A DNA stretch of 64,000 nt from Bizionia argentinensis JUB59 (GTDB lineage: Bacteria > Bacteroidota > Bacteroidia > Flavobacteriales > Flavobacteriaceae): positions 54,603 through 118,602 of the forward strand of contig NZ_AFXZ01000013.1 of the NCBI RefSeq assembly GCF_000224335.1, in the 5' to 3' direction. A program made the translations under genes and the position numbers. The notes beneath the pieces are model-generated. The model had not been told where the DNA came from. It saw nothing but the letters and a program-made list of their open reading frames with translations, and did no database searches. Positions 56,462 to 64,000 of the stretch are shown here, piece after piece; position 1 is the stretch's first letter, and each line of letters opens with the position of its first letter.

Positions 56462-56899
56462 TTATTTTATAACCAGATGCTTCTGAATTTCCTCCCAAGA
56501 GTATGTGTCACCCGTAAATTCTTCTTGAGCTTTATTTCCAGCTTCTTCATTTGAAAAAGCAGAGAGGTTTGCTCCCATTGGGCTTTGTAACTTTTTGCTA
56601 ACCAAAAAAGTAGCTTTTGTTGCATTAATTAACTCACCAGGCTTATGGAAATCTGCTACTAAATAGTGTGCTATTTCGGTATCCTTAAACTCATCCTGTA
56701 AGGCATGAACCATACACTCAATAGCATCGTATTTATAAGCTTTCCCCTTTGAGGTTACTAATTGCGAAGCATGTTGCCTATCTACAATCGTCATATCGCA
56801 GTAATGACAGCCATCTTGCCCATAATTTATAGGCTGCGGTTCGACTTTGCAAGCCGTTAATAATAGACATATAGTAGCTAGAAAAAGAAACTGTTTCAT
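56462..56899 (-). CDS. nosL: NosL, copper chaperone lipoprotein
   Basis: Lipoprotein of 145 residues (lipobox LLTAC, Cys16) of the NosL family. The motif GCHYCDMTIVDRQHASQL holds the CxYCxM metal site, and the later DAIECMVHAL keeps a second Cys and Met. NosL delivers copper(I) to NosZ. Its place between the NosB-like gene and nosD matches other clade II nos clusters. Confidence 0.92.
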   Translation of the reverse strand: MKQFLFLATICLLLTACKVEPQPINYGQDGCHYCDMTIVDRQHASQLVTSKGKAYKYDAIECMVHALQDEFKDTEIAHYLVADFHKPGELINATKATFLVSKKLQSPMGANLSAFSNEEAGNKAQEEFTGDTYSWEEIQKHLVIK

Positions 56900-56980
56900 C
56901 TGTTTAAATTTTAATGTTTGTTAATAGATTTTCAATTTTATTATGAAAACTCTATAGCATCAACTTTACGTTGAATCTTA

Positions 56981-57598
56981 TTATTTAACTCTTTTTAAAG
57001 TTGCTTTTCTGCCTATCCAGAAAGCTACAAGTGTTAAAGCCATACCAACAAATAGAAGATAACCGCCTAAATGTGGCCAGGAGTCAACATCAAAGTTAAG
57101 AAGTTTTTTATAACCAATTAAAGGTGGTTTATAACTCATCGGTGAACCATCGGGCATTGTTACTTTAATAATAGCGTGCGGATCTAAATTGCCGCCATAA
57201 TCGGTTAACCAGTTATTAAAATCATACATTCCAGCAACACCAAGAACAGACATTAATAAAAACCATCCTAGAAAAAATTTATAGTTTAATTTTTCGAAAA
57301 AGCCTAAAAATCCAATCAGAACCCCCAAAACAGCCATTCCTAGAATAACCTTTGGAAACACTGAAAACTCCCACATTTCTTCTGGTTTCGGAATCGTTTT
57401 CATCCCAATATAGTGGTTTAAACCATCTATGTTTTGTAAATCAAATTCTTTCACGCCTTGAATACCATCAATATATATATTCATCCCTAACGGATCCGGA
57501 TATTGCGGCGCTCCCAACATGATGTTCCAAAGAGGAAATTTAAAAAGTCCTAATAATAATAAAGAACCTATCACCATGATAATACCAGCCTTTTTCAT
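56981..57598 (-). CDS. NosB-like membrane protein of the clade II nos cluster
   Basis: Protein of 205 residues with four transmembrane helices (about 5-23, 83-101, 108-128 and 178-196) and a long extracytoplasmic loop (GINxYIDGIQGVKEFDLQNI style, with His at LNHYIGMKTIP and LDPHAIIKV). It follows nosZ on the same strand after an intra-operon terminator. A conserved membrane protein (NosB) follows nosZ in clade II clusters such as Wolinella; I assign it by position and topology only. Function unknown. Confidence 0.6.
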   Translation of the reverse strand: MKKAGIIMVIGSLLLLGLFKFPLWNIMLGAPQYPDPLGMNIYIDGIQGVKEFDLQNIDGLNHYIGMKTIPKPEEMWEFSVFPKVILGMAVLGVLIGFLGFFEKLNYKFFLGWFLLMSVLGVAGMYDFNNWLTDYGGNLDPHAIIKVTMPDGSPMSYKPPLIGYKKLLNFDVDSWPHLGGYLLFVGMALTLVAFWIGRKATLKRVK

Positions 57599-57637
57599 AA
57601 TTGTAATGTTTTGAGTTTATTTCAGGTAGTAATGTTT

Positions 57638-57683
57638 AAAAAAAAGAAAGGCGAGAGCGAAACTACTGCTCTCGCCTTATTAG
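57638..57683 (-). terminator. Intra-operon terminator after nosZ
   Basis: On the minus strand GGCGAGAGC pairs perfectly with GCTCTCGCC (57668-57676 and 57650-57658), followed by TTTCTTTTTTTT. It lies between the nosZ stop and the NosB-like gene, so only some transcripts read through to the assembly genes. Confidence 0.9.
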
Positions 57684-57723
57684 GAAAATAAACACTAAAA
57701 CAAAATTCTCCTATTCTTTACTT

Positions 57724-59676
57724 TTATTCGCCTAGAGACCAAGATAATTCGATGTCCGAATCAGCTGGAGATACACGAACATAACCTTGCATTTCTTGGT
57801 GTAATGCTGAACAGAAATCTGTACAGTAAAACGGCCATACACCTACTTGTTTTGGTTCCCATGTTAATGTTCTAGTTTGACCTGGACCTATTAACAACTC
57901 GGCATTGTTCGCACCAATCACAGCAAATCCGTGTGGTACATCAAAATCTTGTTCCAAGTTTGTTACGTGGAAGAATACTTTATCTCCTACTTTTACACCT
58001 TCAATATTATCAGGGTTAAAGTGACTACGAATCATGGTCATGTACACATGCACATTTTTACCTTCACGAACTACTTTTGTTTCAGCACCAGTAGTTGCTT
58101 TTCGTGGATGCTCGTTTTCAGCTAACTTATAGAATTTTTTAGAATTACCTTTAATTATCTCTGCTGGAATAGCGGCAGCGTAATGCGGCTCACCATGCGT
58201 TGGGAAATCTAACAATAATTCCATTTTATCCCCTGAAATATCATATAACTGCGCTGAATGCTCCATTTCAGGACCTACTGGCAAATAACGGTCTTTTGTA
58301 ATTTTGTTCATAGCGAACATATATTTACCGAAAGGCTTTCTCGAGTTTCCTCCAGGAATTGTTAAGTGACCTACTGAATAGTATGTTGGTTTTCTGTCTA
58401 ATACTTCCCAAGTGCCTAATTTCCATTTCACAACTTCTGAAGAAATAAAGAACGTCGTATATCCATTTCCTTGTCCATCAAACTCTGTATGTAAAGGTCC
58501 TAATCCCGCTTGCTCTACAGAACCAGCTAATATATCCTCAAAATTTAAAATTGGAATGCCATAAGCCTCGCCATCAAATCTCTCCTTTTCAATAGCATCT
58601 AGCATTTTTGTAAATGAATGCACTGTTAAGTTAGCTGATAACTTACCATTACCTACAATATACTCTCCAGATGGATCTACATCAACACCATGAGGTGATT
58701 TTGGCGTTGGTAAGAAATATACAGCGCCAGGAACTTCCGATGGGTTTACCACACGAACTTCCTTTTTCATAGTCGAAGTTCCAGTATGTGTAGCCTCATC
58801 ATATAAGTTATGTGCATAATTTGCTGGCATCATAGTTCCACCACCATTATTTACATATTCTTCAATTTTTTTCCAGTTTATAGCTGCAATAAAATCTTTA
58901 TCGTTTTGAGATGCATTAACCTCTAATAGACTGTTTGCTTCCTCTGTATTATATGTTGTAAAAAAGAACCAACCATGAGATTTTCCACGTCCAGGGTGCG
59001 ATAAATCGTAGTTAAAACCTGGCATTAATACTTGAAATTTTATATCCATATGACCATGATCTGGGTCAACAGAAATAAACGACAACGCCCCTTTAAAGTT
59101 TCCTTTGTATTCATTAATAGGCATATCACGTTGCGGTACTGGAACAGAAAAACGTGTTCCTGCTACTACATACTCGGTATTTTCAGTAATAAAAGATGAA
59201 CTGTGGTTACCAGCACTGTTTGGAACTTCAATTATTTCTTCAGTCTCAAAAGTCGTTAAACTAATTCTGGCAATACGCGGCGTATTGTTTCCATTAATAA
59301 AAATCCAACGACCATCTAATTCTCCGTTAGTTTGTGAAATATCTGGGTGATGCGAATCATCCCAAGGAATAAAACCATAAGAAGTTTCTAACATCGGTTT
59401 GGTTTCTTCTGAATACCCATAACCATTGGTTGGGAATTGAGAAAATACTGGAATCTCTTTAAACATACGTCCAGAAGGTAAACCGTAAACTAAAAGGTTA
59501 CCACTATATCCTCCAGAAAGAAAAGCATAATGCGAATCGTGCTCGCCAGGAGCTATGTATACTTTTTCAGCTATACTAGATCCTAATGCACCTTTGCTTG
59601 ACGAAGAGTTATTGCAGCTTGTAAAAGCAAGCGCAGCAACCATCAATCCTATTGATAATTTGAATTTGTTTTTCAT
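57724..59676 (-). CDS. nosZ: Nitrous oxide reductase, clade II (Sec-type) lipoprotein
   Basis: Reduces N2O to N2, 650 residues. The signal is Sec-type (no twin arginine), with lipobox FTSC (Cys21). CuZ-centre His positions show in IPWDDSHHPDI (about 109-110), SPHGVDVDPSG, GPLHTEFDG and GEPHYAA. The C-terminal CuA domain has CTDFCSALHQEM (Cys618, Cys622, His626, Met629). I start at MKNKFKLS (59674-59676), which gives a normal lipoprotein signal; a frame 18 codons longer spoils it. A terminator follows. The FNR-like box is upstream of the operon. Confidence 0.96.
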   Translation of the reverse strand: MKNKFKLSIGLMVAALAFTSCNNSSSSKGALGSSIAEKVYIAPGEHDSHYAFLSGGYSGNLLVYGLPSGRMFKEIPVFSQFPTNGYGYSEETKPMLETSYGFIPWDDSHHPDISQTNGELDGRWIFINGNNTPRIARISLTTFETEEIIEVPNSAGNHSSSFITENTEYVVAGTRFSVPVPQRDMPINEYKGNFKGALSFISVDPDHGHMDIKFQVLMPGFNYDLSHPGRGKSHGWFFFTTYNTEEANSLLEVNASQNDKDFIAAINWKKIEEYVNNGGGTMMPANYAHNLYDEATHTGTSTMKKEVRVVNPSEVPGAVYFLPTPKSPHGVDVDPSGEYIVGNGKLSANLTVHSFTKMLDAIEKERFDGEAYGIPILNFEDILAGSVEQAGLGPLHTEFDGQGNGYTTFFISSEVVKWKLGTWEVLDRKPTYYSVGHLTIPGGNSRKPFGKYMFAMNKITKDRYLPVGPEMEHSAQLYDISGDKMELLLDFPTHGEPHYAAAIPAEIIKGNSKKFYKLAENEHPRKATTGAETKVVREGKNVHVYMTMIRSHFNPDNIEGVKVGDKVFFHVTNLEQDFDVPHGFAVIGANNAELLIGPGQTRTLTWEPKQVGVWPFYCTDFCSALHQEMQGYVRVSPADSDIELSWSLGE

Positions 59677-59698
59677 TATTTGTTTTGTTTTAAGTGTT

Positions 59699-60268
59699 TT
59701 ATTTTGTTGGAGGTAATAATACTTTATCAATTACATGTACAATACCATTACCAGCAGGAATACTTGCTAATATTTTGGCGCCTCCAATCATTGGTTCACC
59801 GTCAATAACCTCAATTTGAACATCTTGATTATTTGCTTGACCCAGTTTTTTAAATTTGGTTAAAAACTCTTTTGAATAATTACCAGGCGTTACATGATAC
59901 TTTAAAATATCTGCTAAATCATCTTTGTTTTCGGGCTTCAACAAATCTTCAACAGTTCCTTCTGGTAGCGCTGCAAAAGCTTCATTAGTTGGTGCAAACA
60001 CCATTAATGGTCCTGCATTTACTAGAACATTTTCCAACTGGGCAGCTTGAACAGCAGCTACTAAAGTTGTGTGATCTGGTGAGCCAATAGCTATATCCAA
60101 TACCGATGGTGCACTACCATCGTCTTCAATAAAAGCTTGACCGGTACGCTCGGTGGTTTCTGCTGATTTGTCAGCTTCCACGACTGTGGCTTCTTTGGTT
60201 TCATTTTTACAGCCTAAAAAAAGTGATAAGCAAAAGGCTGCAAGCATTAGTTTTTTAATTGGTTTCAT
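59699..60268 (-). CDS. Fasciclin-domain lipoprotein
   Basis: Lipoprotein of 189 residues (lipobox SLFLGC, Cys20) with one fasciclin (FAS1) domain. The H1 motif is MVFAPTNEAFAALPEG and the H2 motif GIVHVIDKVLLPP. FAS1 domains bind partners or surfaces; none is known to be part of N2O reduction. It lies between a c-type cytochrome and nosZ, 22 bases before the nosZ start and 10 bases after the cytochrome stop, so it is co-transcribed with them. Confidence 0.9.
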   Translation of the reverse strand: MKPIKKLMLAAFCLSLFLGCKNETKEATVVEADKSAETTERTGQAFIEDDGSAPSVLDIAIGSPDHTTLVAAVQAAQLENVLVNAGPLMVFAPTNEAFAALPEGTVEDLLKPENKDDLADILKYHVTPGNYSKEFLTKFKKLGQANNQDVQIEVIDGEPMIGGAKILASIPAGNGIVHVIDKVLLPPTK

Positions 60269-60278
60269 AGTTTGGTTA

Positions 60279-60779
60279 TTACAAAGTTCTGAAGTACTCT
60301 AAAACCGCTCTGGCTTCAACTTCAGTAAGGTTTTGATTAGCCATTGGCGATCCGTTAAACTCCATTAACAACTCTTTAGCTAAAGGATCTTCTTTCACCA
60401 TTTGTTCTGGGTTTAAAATCATATTCATAACCCATTCTGGTGTTCTACGCTCCAAAATACCTGTTGGCGCTGGTCCAATAAACTTCTTGTCAGTTCTGTG
60501 ACAAGCTGTACACATTTTTGAAAACACCTCTTCTCCTTTGATAACCATAGCTTGATCAATATTGGCGTCCAATGTTAAAGATTTAATTGGACCAACCCCT
60601 TTATTGGTTAAGTCCACTTGTTTAGAAGGTGGTAATGCTTCCTCCTTTTTAGTAGTTGTTTCCGTTTTCGGTTCTTTTTTGTCATAAGAAAAAGTTTCCT
60701 TTTTCTTTTCCTCTTTTCCGCCACAGCTTATTAAAGCCATTGCGAATAATACTGTCATTAGTTTTAGTGATTTTCTCAT
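60279..60779 (-). CDS. c-type cytochrome lipoprotein of the nos operon
   Basis: Single-heme cytochrome c, 166 residues. The lipobox is MALISC (Cys19 of the chosen start), followed by a Lys/Glu-rich linker. The heme site is MCTACHRTDKKFIGPAP, with a later Met in NGSPMANQNL as sixth ligand. I start at MRKSLKLM (60777-60779), since an eight-codon longer version adds nothing to the signal. As the first gene of the nos operon it is a likely electron donor to NosZ. Its promoter has an FNR-like box. Confidence 0.9.
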   Translation of the reverse strand: MRKSLKLMTVLFAMALISCGGKEEKKKETFSYDKKEPKTETTTKKEEALPPSKQVDLTNKGVGPIKSLTLDANIDQAMVIKGEEVFSKMCTACHRTDKKFIGPAPTGILERRTPEWVMNMILNPEQMVKEDPLAKELLMEFNGSPMANQNLTEVEARAVLEYFRTL

Positions 60780-60800
60780 GTTATATTTAATTTTATACAT

Positions 60801-60846
60801 CAAAGATATAACTTAACGTTATGTTAAAATATGACAAAAATCATAT
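60801..60846 (-). promoter_or_regulatory. FNR-like box and -7 element before the nos operon
   Basis: ATATGACAAAAATCATAT (60829-60846) is an 18-base palindrome with a TGA-N6-TCA core. On the minus strand TATCTTTG (60801-60808) matches TAnnTTTG exactly 33 bp downstream, centre to centre. Between them lies a second palindrome, TAACTTAACGTTATGTTA (60809-60826), with one mismatched pair. Confidence 0.7.
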
Positions 60847-60912
60847 TCTAATACATTCCGGATAATTTTATCCTATTTATAACTTCAATGCGATTAATTT
60901 TGAAATAATATA

Positions 60913-60948
60913 CAAAAAAAAGAATCAAACTCAAAGCCTGACTCTTTC
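60913..60948 (-). terminator. Terminator of the hemN-usp unit
   Basis: On the minus strand AAAGAGTCA pairs with TGATTCTTT (one G-U pair), followed by a T-run. It lies 35 bases after the stop of the universal stress protein. Confidence 0.8.
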
Positions 60949-60982
60949 TCTTAGCAACAAAATAAATTTGCTATAAAAAATA

Positions 60983-61816
60983 CTATATTTTAAAAGTCAT
61001 AACTGGCAATGTTGAATGGTTTGCCACATCTTCAGAAATACTTCCTTCAAAGAAATGCGCTAGTCCCTTTCTACCATGTGTTGCCATAGCAATTAGATCT
61101 GCTCCTATAAGATTCGCAAAGTTTGAAATCCCTTGTTCAACGGTATAATCACTTACATAGCTAACTTTAGAAAGCCCCTCCAAGTCACCATCTGCTTGTT
61201 TCAAAAACGAAACTACTTTCCCTTCCATTTCGGCAGTGTTTCTAAACTTTTCGCCTGGTAAGTTTATATAAATCAAATGCATATCCGCTTTTAAACCGGC
61301 ACACATTTTTTTAGCATCACGATAAGCTACAACGGCTTCTTCAGAAAAATCTGAAGCAAAAATAACCGTGTCAAACTCTGTTAAAATAGGATTATGCTTA
61401 ATTACAAGTACAGGTGTATCTGAATATCGAACAACCTTCTCTGTATTAGAACCCACAAAATACTCTTTAAAACCACTGGTTCCTTGAGAACCCATAATTA
61501 TTAAATCCACACTATGCTCTTTAGCAACATCGTTAACTTCACTAAAAACCTTATAATGCTTAACTATGGGTGTTATTTTAACACCTTCCAAATATGGCTT
61601 GTCTAAAAACTCTGAAAATTTCTTTTTTGCAAGTTCAAATAGAAATACGGTTTCCATTTGCGCGTTTTTATCACTTCTACTTAAAACCGCATCCGACAAT
61701 TCTAACATGTGCAATGCTAATATTTCCGCATCATTATTTTTAGCCAAAATAGCAGCTGTTTCTAGAGCATATTCAGAATATTCAGAGAAATCTATAGGAA
61801 CAATTATTTTTTTCAT
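60983..61816 (-). CDS. Tandem-domain universal stress protein
   Basis: Cytoplasmic protein of 277 residues with two UspA domains. Each has the start of the fold (KKIIVPIDFSEYSEYALETA and DTVIFASDFSEEAVVAYRDA) and an ATP-binding-type end (IMGSQGTSGFKEYFVGSNTE and MATHGRKGLAHFFEGSISED). It follows hemN by 65 bases on the same strand, with no terminator between, so it probably shares the hemN promoter and its FNR-like box. Usp proteins often help under low oxygen or energy stress. Confidence 0.9.
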   Translation of the reverse strand: MKKIIVPIDFSEYSEYALETAAILAKNNDAEILALHMLELSDAVLSRSDKNAQMETVFLFELAKKKFSEFLDKPYLEGVKITPIVKHYKVFSEVNDVAKEHSVDLIIMGSQGTSGFKEYFVGSNTEKVVRYSDTPVLVIKHNPILTEFDTVIFASDFSEEAVVAYRDAKKMCAGLKADMHLIYINLPGEKFRNTAEMEGKVVSFLKQADGDLEGLSKVSYVSDYTVEQGISNFANLIGADLIAMATHGRKGLAHFFEGSISEDVANHSTLPVMTFKI

Positions 61817-61881
61817 GATTTGATAATTTTTTATTAAATATATTTGATTAATAACTTATTTGATACTTACTGTTTTTAAAA

Positions 61882-63246
61882 TTAAACTGTCATTGAAAAC
61901 AATTGAGATTCTGGCTGTTTTCGTTGCAATAACAAGTCGAATGCCATGCAAACATTACGAACATAAGGTTTGCCTGCTTCTGTAACTCTAATAGACGATT
62001 CTTCAATTTTAATCAATCCATCATCTTCCAGCTCTTGTAATTGTAATAAAACATCTGGTAATTCTTTAAAATTATTAGACGTTTCCGTCCAAGACGTTTG
62101 AAAGTGGCACATTAAATTTAAAATATGTCTTCTAATAATTAAATCTTCTTCAAGTAAAATATGTCCTTTAAAAACAGGAATTTCATCAGCATCTAAACGT
62201 TTATAATAATCTTCTAGTTTCTTTTCATTTTGAGCAAAACCATACCAACTATCACTAATTGATGAAACGCCTAAACCTATCATCATTTGAGTTTTACTGG
62301 CAGTATAACCCATAAAATTTCGATGCAGTGCTTTTGTTTCCGTCGCTTTATATAAACTATCGGTCTTTAAGGCGAAATGATCCATACCAATTTCTACAAA
62401 ACCACATGCTGCCAATTCAGCTTTACCTAATTCATATTGCTTGCGCTTACTTTCGGCCGATGGTAAATCGCTATCCTTAAAACCACGTTGTCCATTTCCT
62501 TTAATCCACGGCACATGCGCATAACTATAAAATGCCAGACGATCTGGCATCAGTTCTTTTGTTTTCCTAATGGTTTCGGCCACATGATCTTCAGTTTGAA
62601 ATGGCAGACCAAAAATAATATCATGACTCACGGATGTATAACCAACTTCCCGCGCTTGCTCCGTAACACGTTTAACGTTTTCAAAAGGTTGAATACGGTG
62701 AATAGCTTTCTGTACAGTTTCATTATAATCTTGAACACCAAAGCTCACTCTGCGAAACCCTAAATTATAAAGCGTTTCTAAATGTGCTTTAGTTGTGTTA
62801 TTGGGGTGCCCCTCAAAACTAAATTCATGATTTTCGGCTTTATCAGCTATGGAAAAAATACCATTTATAAGACTTTCTAGGTTTTTAGGTGAGAAAAAAG
62901 TTGGTGTTCCTCCACCCAAATGTAACTCTCTAATAAAAGGCTTACTCCCTAATACATCCACATAAAGTTGCCATTCTTTTAAAATATATTTTATGTAAGG
63001 AGACTCAACTTCATGACGTGTTGTAATACGCTTATTACAGCCACAAAAGGTACATAAACTTTCGCAAAATGGTAAATGAAGATATAAACTAATACCTTCA
63101 CTTTCATTACTTTCCTTAAATGAACGCTTTAAACCCGACTCCCATTTTTGTACAGTAAATGATGCGTCGTCCCAATACGGCACGGTTGGATAACTAGTAT
63201 ATCTAGGACCAGCTACATTGTATTTATTAATTAATAAATTTGTCAT
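61882..63246 (-). CDS. hemN: Oxygen-independent coproporphyrinogen III oxidase
   Basis: Radical SAM enzyme for heme synthesis without oxygen, 454 residues. The Fe-S motif is CESLCTFCGCNKRI (CxxxCxxC) near residue 60, followed by the GGGTPTFF SAM region. The start is MTNLLINKYNVAGPRYTSYP at 63246, which matches HemN; seven more codons upstream are possible but unlikely. An FNR-like box and -7 element lie upstream. FNR control of hemN is well established in other bacteria. It is followed by the usp gene. Confidence 0.95.
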   Translation of the reverse strand: MTNLLINKYNVAGPRYTSYPTVPYWDDASFTVQKWESGLKRSFKESNESEGISLYLHLPFCESLCTFCGCNKRITTRHEVESPYIKYILKEWQLYVDVLGSKPFIRELHLGGGTPTFFSPKNLESLINGIFSIADKAENHEFSFEGHPNNTTKAHLETLYNLGFRRVSFGVQDYNETVQKAIHRIQPFENVKRVTEQAREVGYTSVSHDIIFGLPFQTEDHVAETIRKTKELMPDRLAFYSYAHVPWIKGNGQRGFKDSDLPSAESKRKQYELGKAELAACGFVEIGMDHFALKTDSLYKATETKALHRNFMGYTASKTQMMIGLGVSSISDSWYGFAQNEKKLEDYYKRLDADEIPVFKGHILLEEDLIIRRHILNLMCHFQTSWTETSNNFKELPDVLLQLQELEDDGLIKIEESSIRVTEAGKPYVRNVCMAFDLLLQRKQPESQLFSMTV

Positions 63247-63264
63247 AATTAAGTAATTATAATA

Positions 63265-63309
63265 CAAAACTACTATCTATTTGTCATTCAAAATATGATA
63301 ATTATCATA
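63265..63309 (-). promoter_or_regulatory. FNR-like box and -7 element before hemN
   Basis: TATGATAATTATCATA (63294-63309) is a perfect 16-base palindrome with a TGAT-N4-ATCA core. On the minus strand TAGTTTTG (63265-63272) matches TAnnTTTG exactly 33 bp downstream, centre to centre. Both halves match the sites before ccoS and the nos operon. Confidence 0.75.
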
Positions 63310-63384
63310 CAATAATGGTCTATTCCTTCATTTTTTGTGAAATTATATGTAACTTTCGAATAAACAATTAAACAAAAATATCTA

Positions 63385-63969
63385 ATGAGAAAATTAACTC
63401 TTTTAGCACTTGTAGCAACGTTCACGTTTGCCACAAGTTGTAAAAATGATAAAAAAGAAAACGCTGAAAAAGAAGTTATTACCGAGGTTGAAGAAGTAGT
63501 AACAGAAAAGGCAGTCGTTAAAAAAATTACAGCTGAATTACATGCAAAAAGCGGTAGTAATGTAACTGGAAACGTCGTATTTAAAGAAGAAAATGGTACT
63601 GTATCTATGACAGCTGTTTTAAGTGGTTTAGAGCCTGGAAAACACGCCATCCACTTACACGAAACAGCTGATTGCTCATCAGACGATGGTACGTCATCTG
63701 GAGGACACTGGAATCCAACTAGCGAACCACATGGGAAATGGGGAGATGCTGCTGGATACCACAAAGGAGATATTGGTAACCTAGAGGCAGATGAAAAAGG
63801 AAATGCAACTATTACTTTTAGTACGGACCAATGGTGTATTGGATGTGGCGATCCTGCTAAAGATATTGTAGGAAAAGCCGTTATTGTACACAAAGGTATA
63901 GACGATTTCAAAACACAACCTACAGGAGATGCTGGTGCGCGCGTTAGTTGTGCTGGTGTTATTGAATAA
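63385..63969 (+). CDS. sodC: Cu/Zn superoxide dismutase, lipoprotein
   Basis: Periplasmic or surface-anchored Cu/Zn superoxide dismutase of 194 residues (lipobox FATSC, Cys19). Metal ligands are seen in HAIHLHETADC (copper His), GGHWNPTSEPHGKWGDAAGY (zinc-loop His) and the late VIVHKGIDDF. The linker after the lipobox is rich in Glu and Lys. It is divergent from hemN, but its upstream region has no -7 element at the 33-bp distance from the shared palindrome, so it is probably not in the same regulon. A near -7 element TAACTTTC lies 28 bases before the start. Confidence 0.92.
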   Translation: MRKLTLLALVATFTFATSCKNDKKENAEKEVITEVEEVVTEKAVVKKITAELHAKSGSNVTGNVVFKEENGTVSMTAVLSGLEPGKHAIHLHETADCSSDDGTSSGGHWNPTSEPHGKWGDAAGYHKGDIGNLEADEKGNATITFSTDQWCIGCGDPAKDIVGKAVIVHKGIDDFKTQPTGDAGARVSCAGVIE

Positions 63970-64000
63970 TTTTTTTACTTCAAAAAATAATAAAAAAAAG

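Noticed and set aside
57724..59676. Twin-arginine signal in NosZ
   Set aside because: No RR motif is present. The signal is Sec-type with a lipobox, as in clade II NosZ.
63294..63350. The palindrome before hemN as an activator site for the divergent superoxide dismutase gene
   Set aside because: On the plus strand no TAnnTTTG lies 33-34 bp from the palindrome, unlike all other sites, so it is assigned to hemN only.
63288..63911. 207-codon open frame opposite the superoxide dismutase gene
   Set aside because: The plus-strand frame has a lipobox and all metal ligands of Cu/Zn superoxide dismutase. The minus-strand frame is low-complexity Ser/Pro-rich shadow.

Overview
The window is a low-GC bacterial chromosome segment, almost certainly from a member of the Flavobacteriaceae (Bacteroidota). 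Supporting signs are Bacteroidota-type promoters (TTTG-N19-TAnnTTTG before rpmH), a fused ccoNO oxidase subunit, the family-specific GlmU-like sugar nucleotidyltransferase, DUF4199 and DUF6263-type proteins, an ECF sigma factor followed by a 'sensor' protein, and many lipoproteins. I saw no rRNA, tRNA, CRISPR array, insertion sequence or phage. Most of the window is conserved chromosome.

Layout. 1-12 kb: the start of carB (cut by the window edge), rpmH with a textbook promoter, a secreted protein and a TPR membrane protein, cardiolipin synthase with a lytic transglycosylase, an alpha/beta hydrolase, a peptide-binding lipoprotein, a YhhN-like membrane protein, the GlmU-like enzyme and zinc-free ribosomal protein L31 (rpmE2). 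A decayed copy of the 3' end of the GlmU-like gene lies beyond the yhhN-like gene. 12-19 kb: DUF4199 protein, glycosyltransferase, phosphosugar mutase, MsbA-type exporter, and an ECF sigma / anti-sigma-like / sensor trio that seems to have its own ECF-type promoter. 19-26.5 kb: a BNR-repeat lipoprotein, an RsmB-type rRNA methyltransferase, purL (with a palindromic element inside its frame) and two paralogous membrane proteins. 26.9-34.9 kb: fatty acid degradation (acyl-CoA synthetase; then MarR, fadB-type, thiolase and acyl-CoA dehydrogenase). The last three genes are separated by two near-identical 61-bp hairpin repeats ending at the start codons. 35-39 kb: an M1 peptidase and a MoxR/VWA pair.

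39.6-64 kb is a respiratory block for low-oxygen life and is the most interesting part. It holds a Crp/Fnr regulator, the copper ATPase CcoI, the cbb3 oxidase genes ccoS-ccoNO-ccoQ-ccoP-ccoG-ccoH plus a TauE-like membrane protein, a copper-uptake module (an OprC/NosA-like TonB receptor with CxxxM and HxM motifs, a Met/His-rich lipoprotein and a small CNGKC protein), and a clade II (Sec-type) nitrous oxide reductase operon (cytochrome c, fasciclin lipoprotein, nosZ, NosB-like protein, nosL, nosD, nosF, nosY, lipoprotein). It ends with a universal stress protein, a HemN-type enzyme and a Cu/Zn superoxide dismutase.

The genes in this block appear to share one regulatory code. Palindromes of the form TATGAt-N4-aTCATA (the TGA-N6-TCA core of CRP/FNR sites) lie 33-34 bp (centre to centre) upstream of a TAnnTTTG -7 element before ccoI, ccoS, the nos operon and hemN. 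A degenerate fifth copy with the same 33-bp spacing lies before the copper module. This suggests that the local Crp/Fnr protein switches on the oxidase, denitrification, heme and copper-supply genes together. The sites and spacing are read directly from the sequence; the regulatory assignment is inference.
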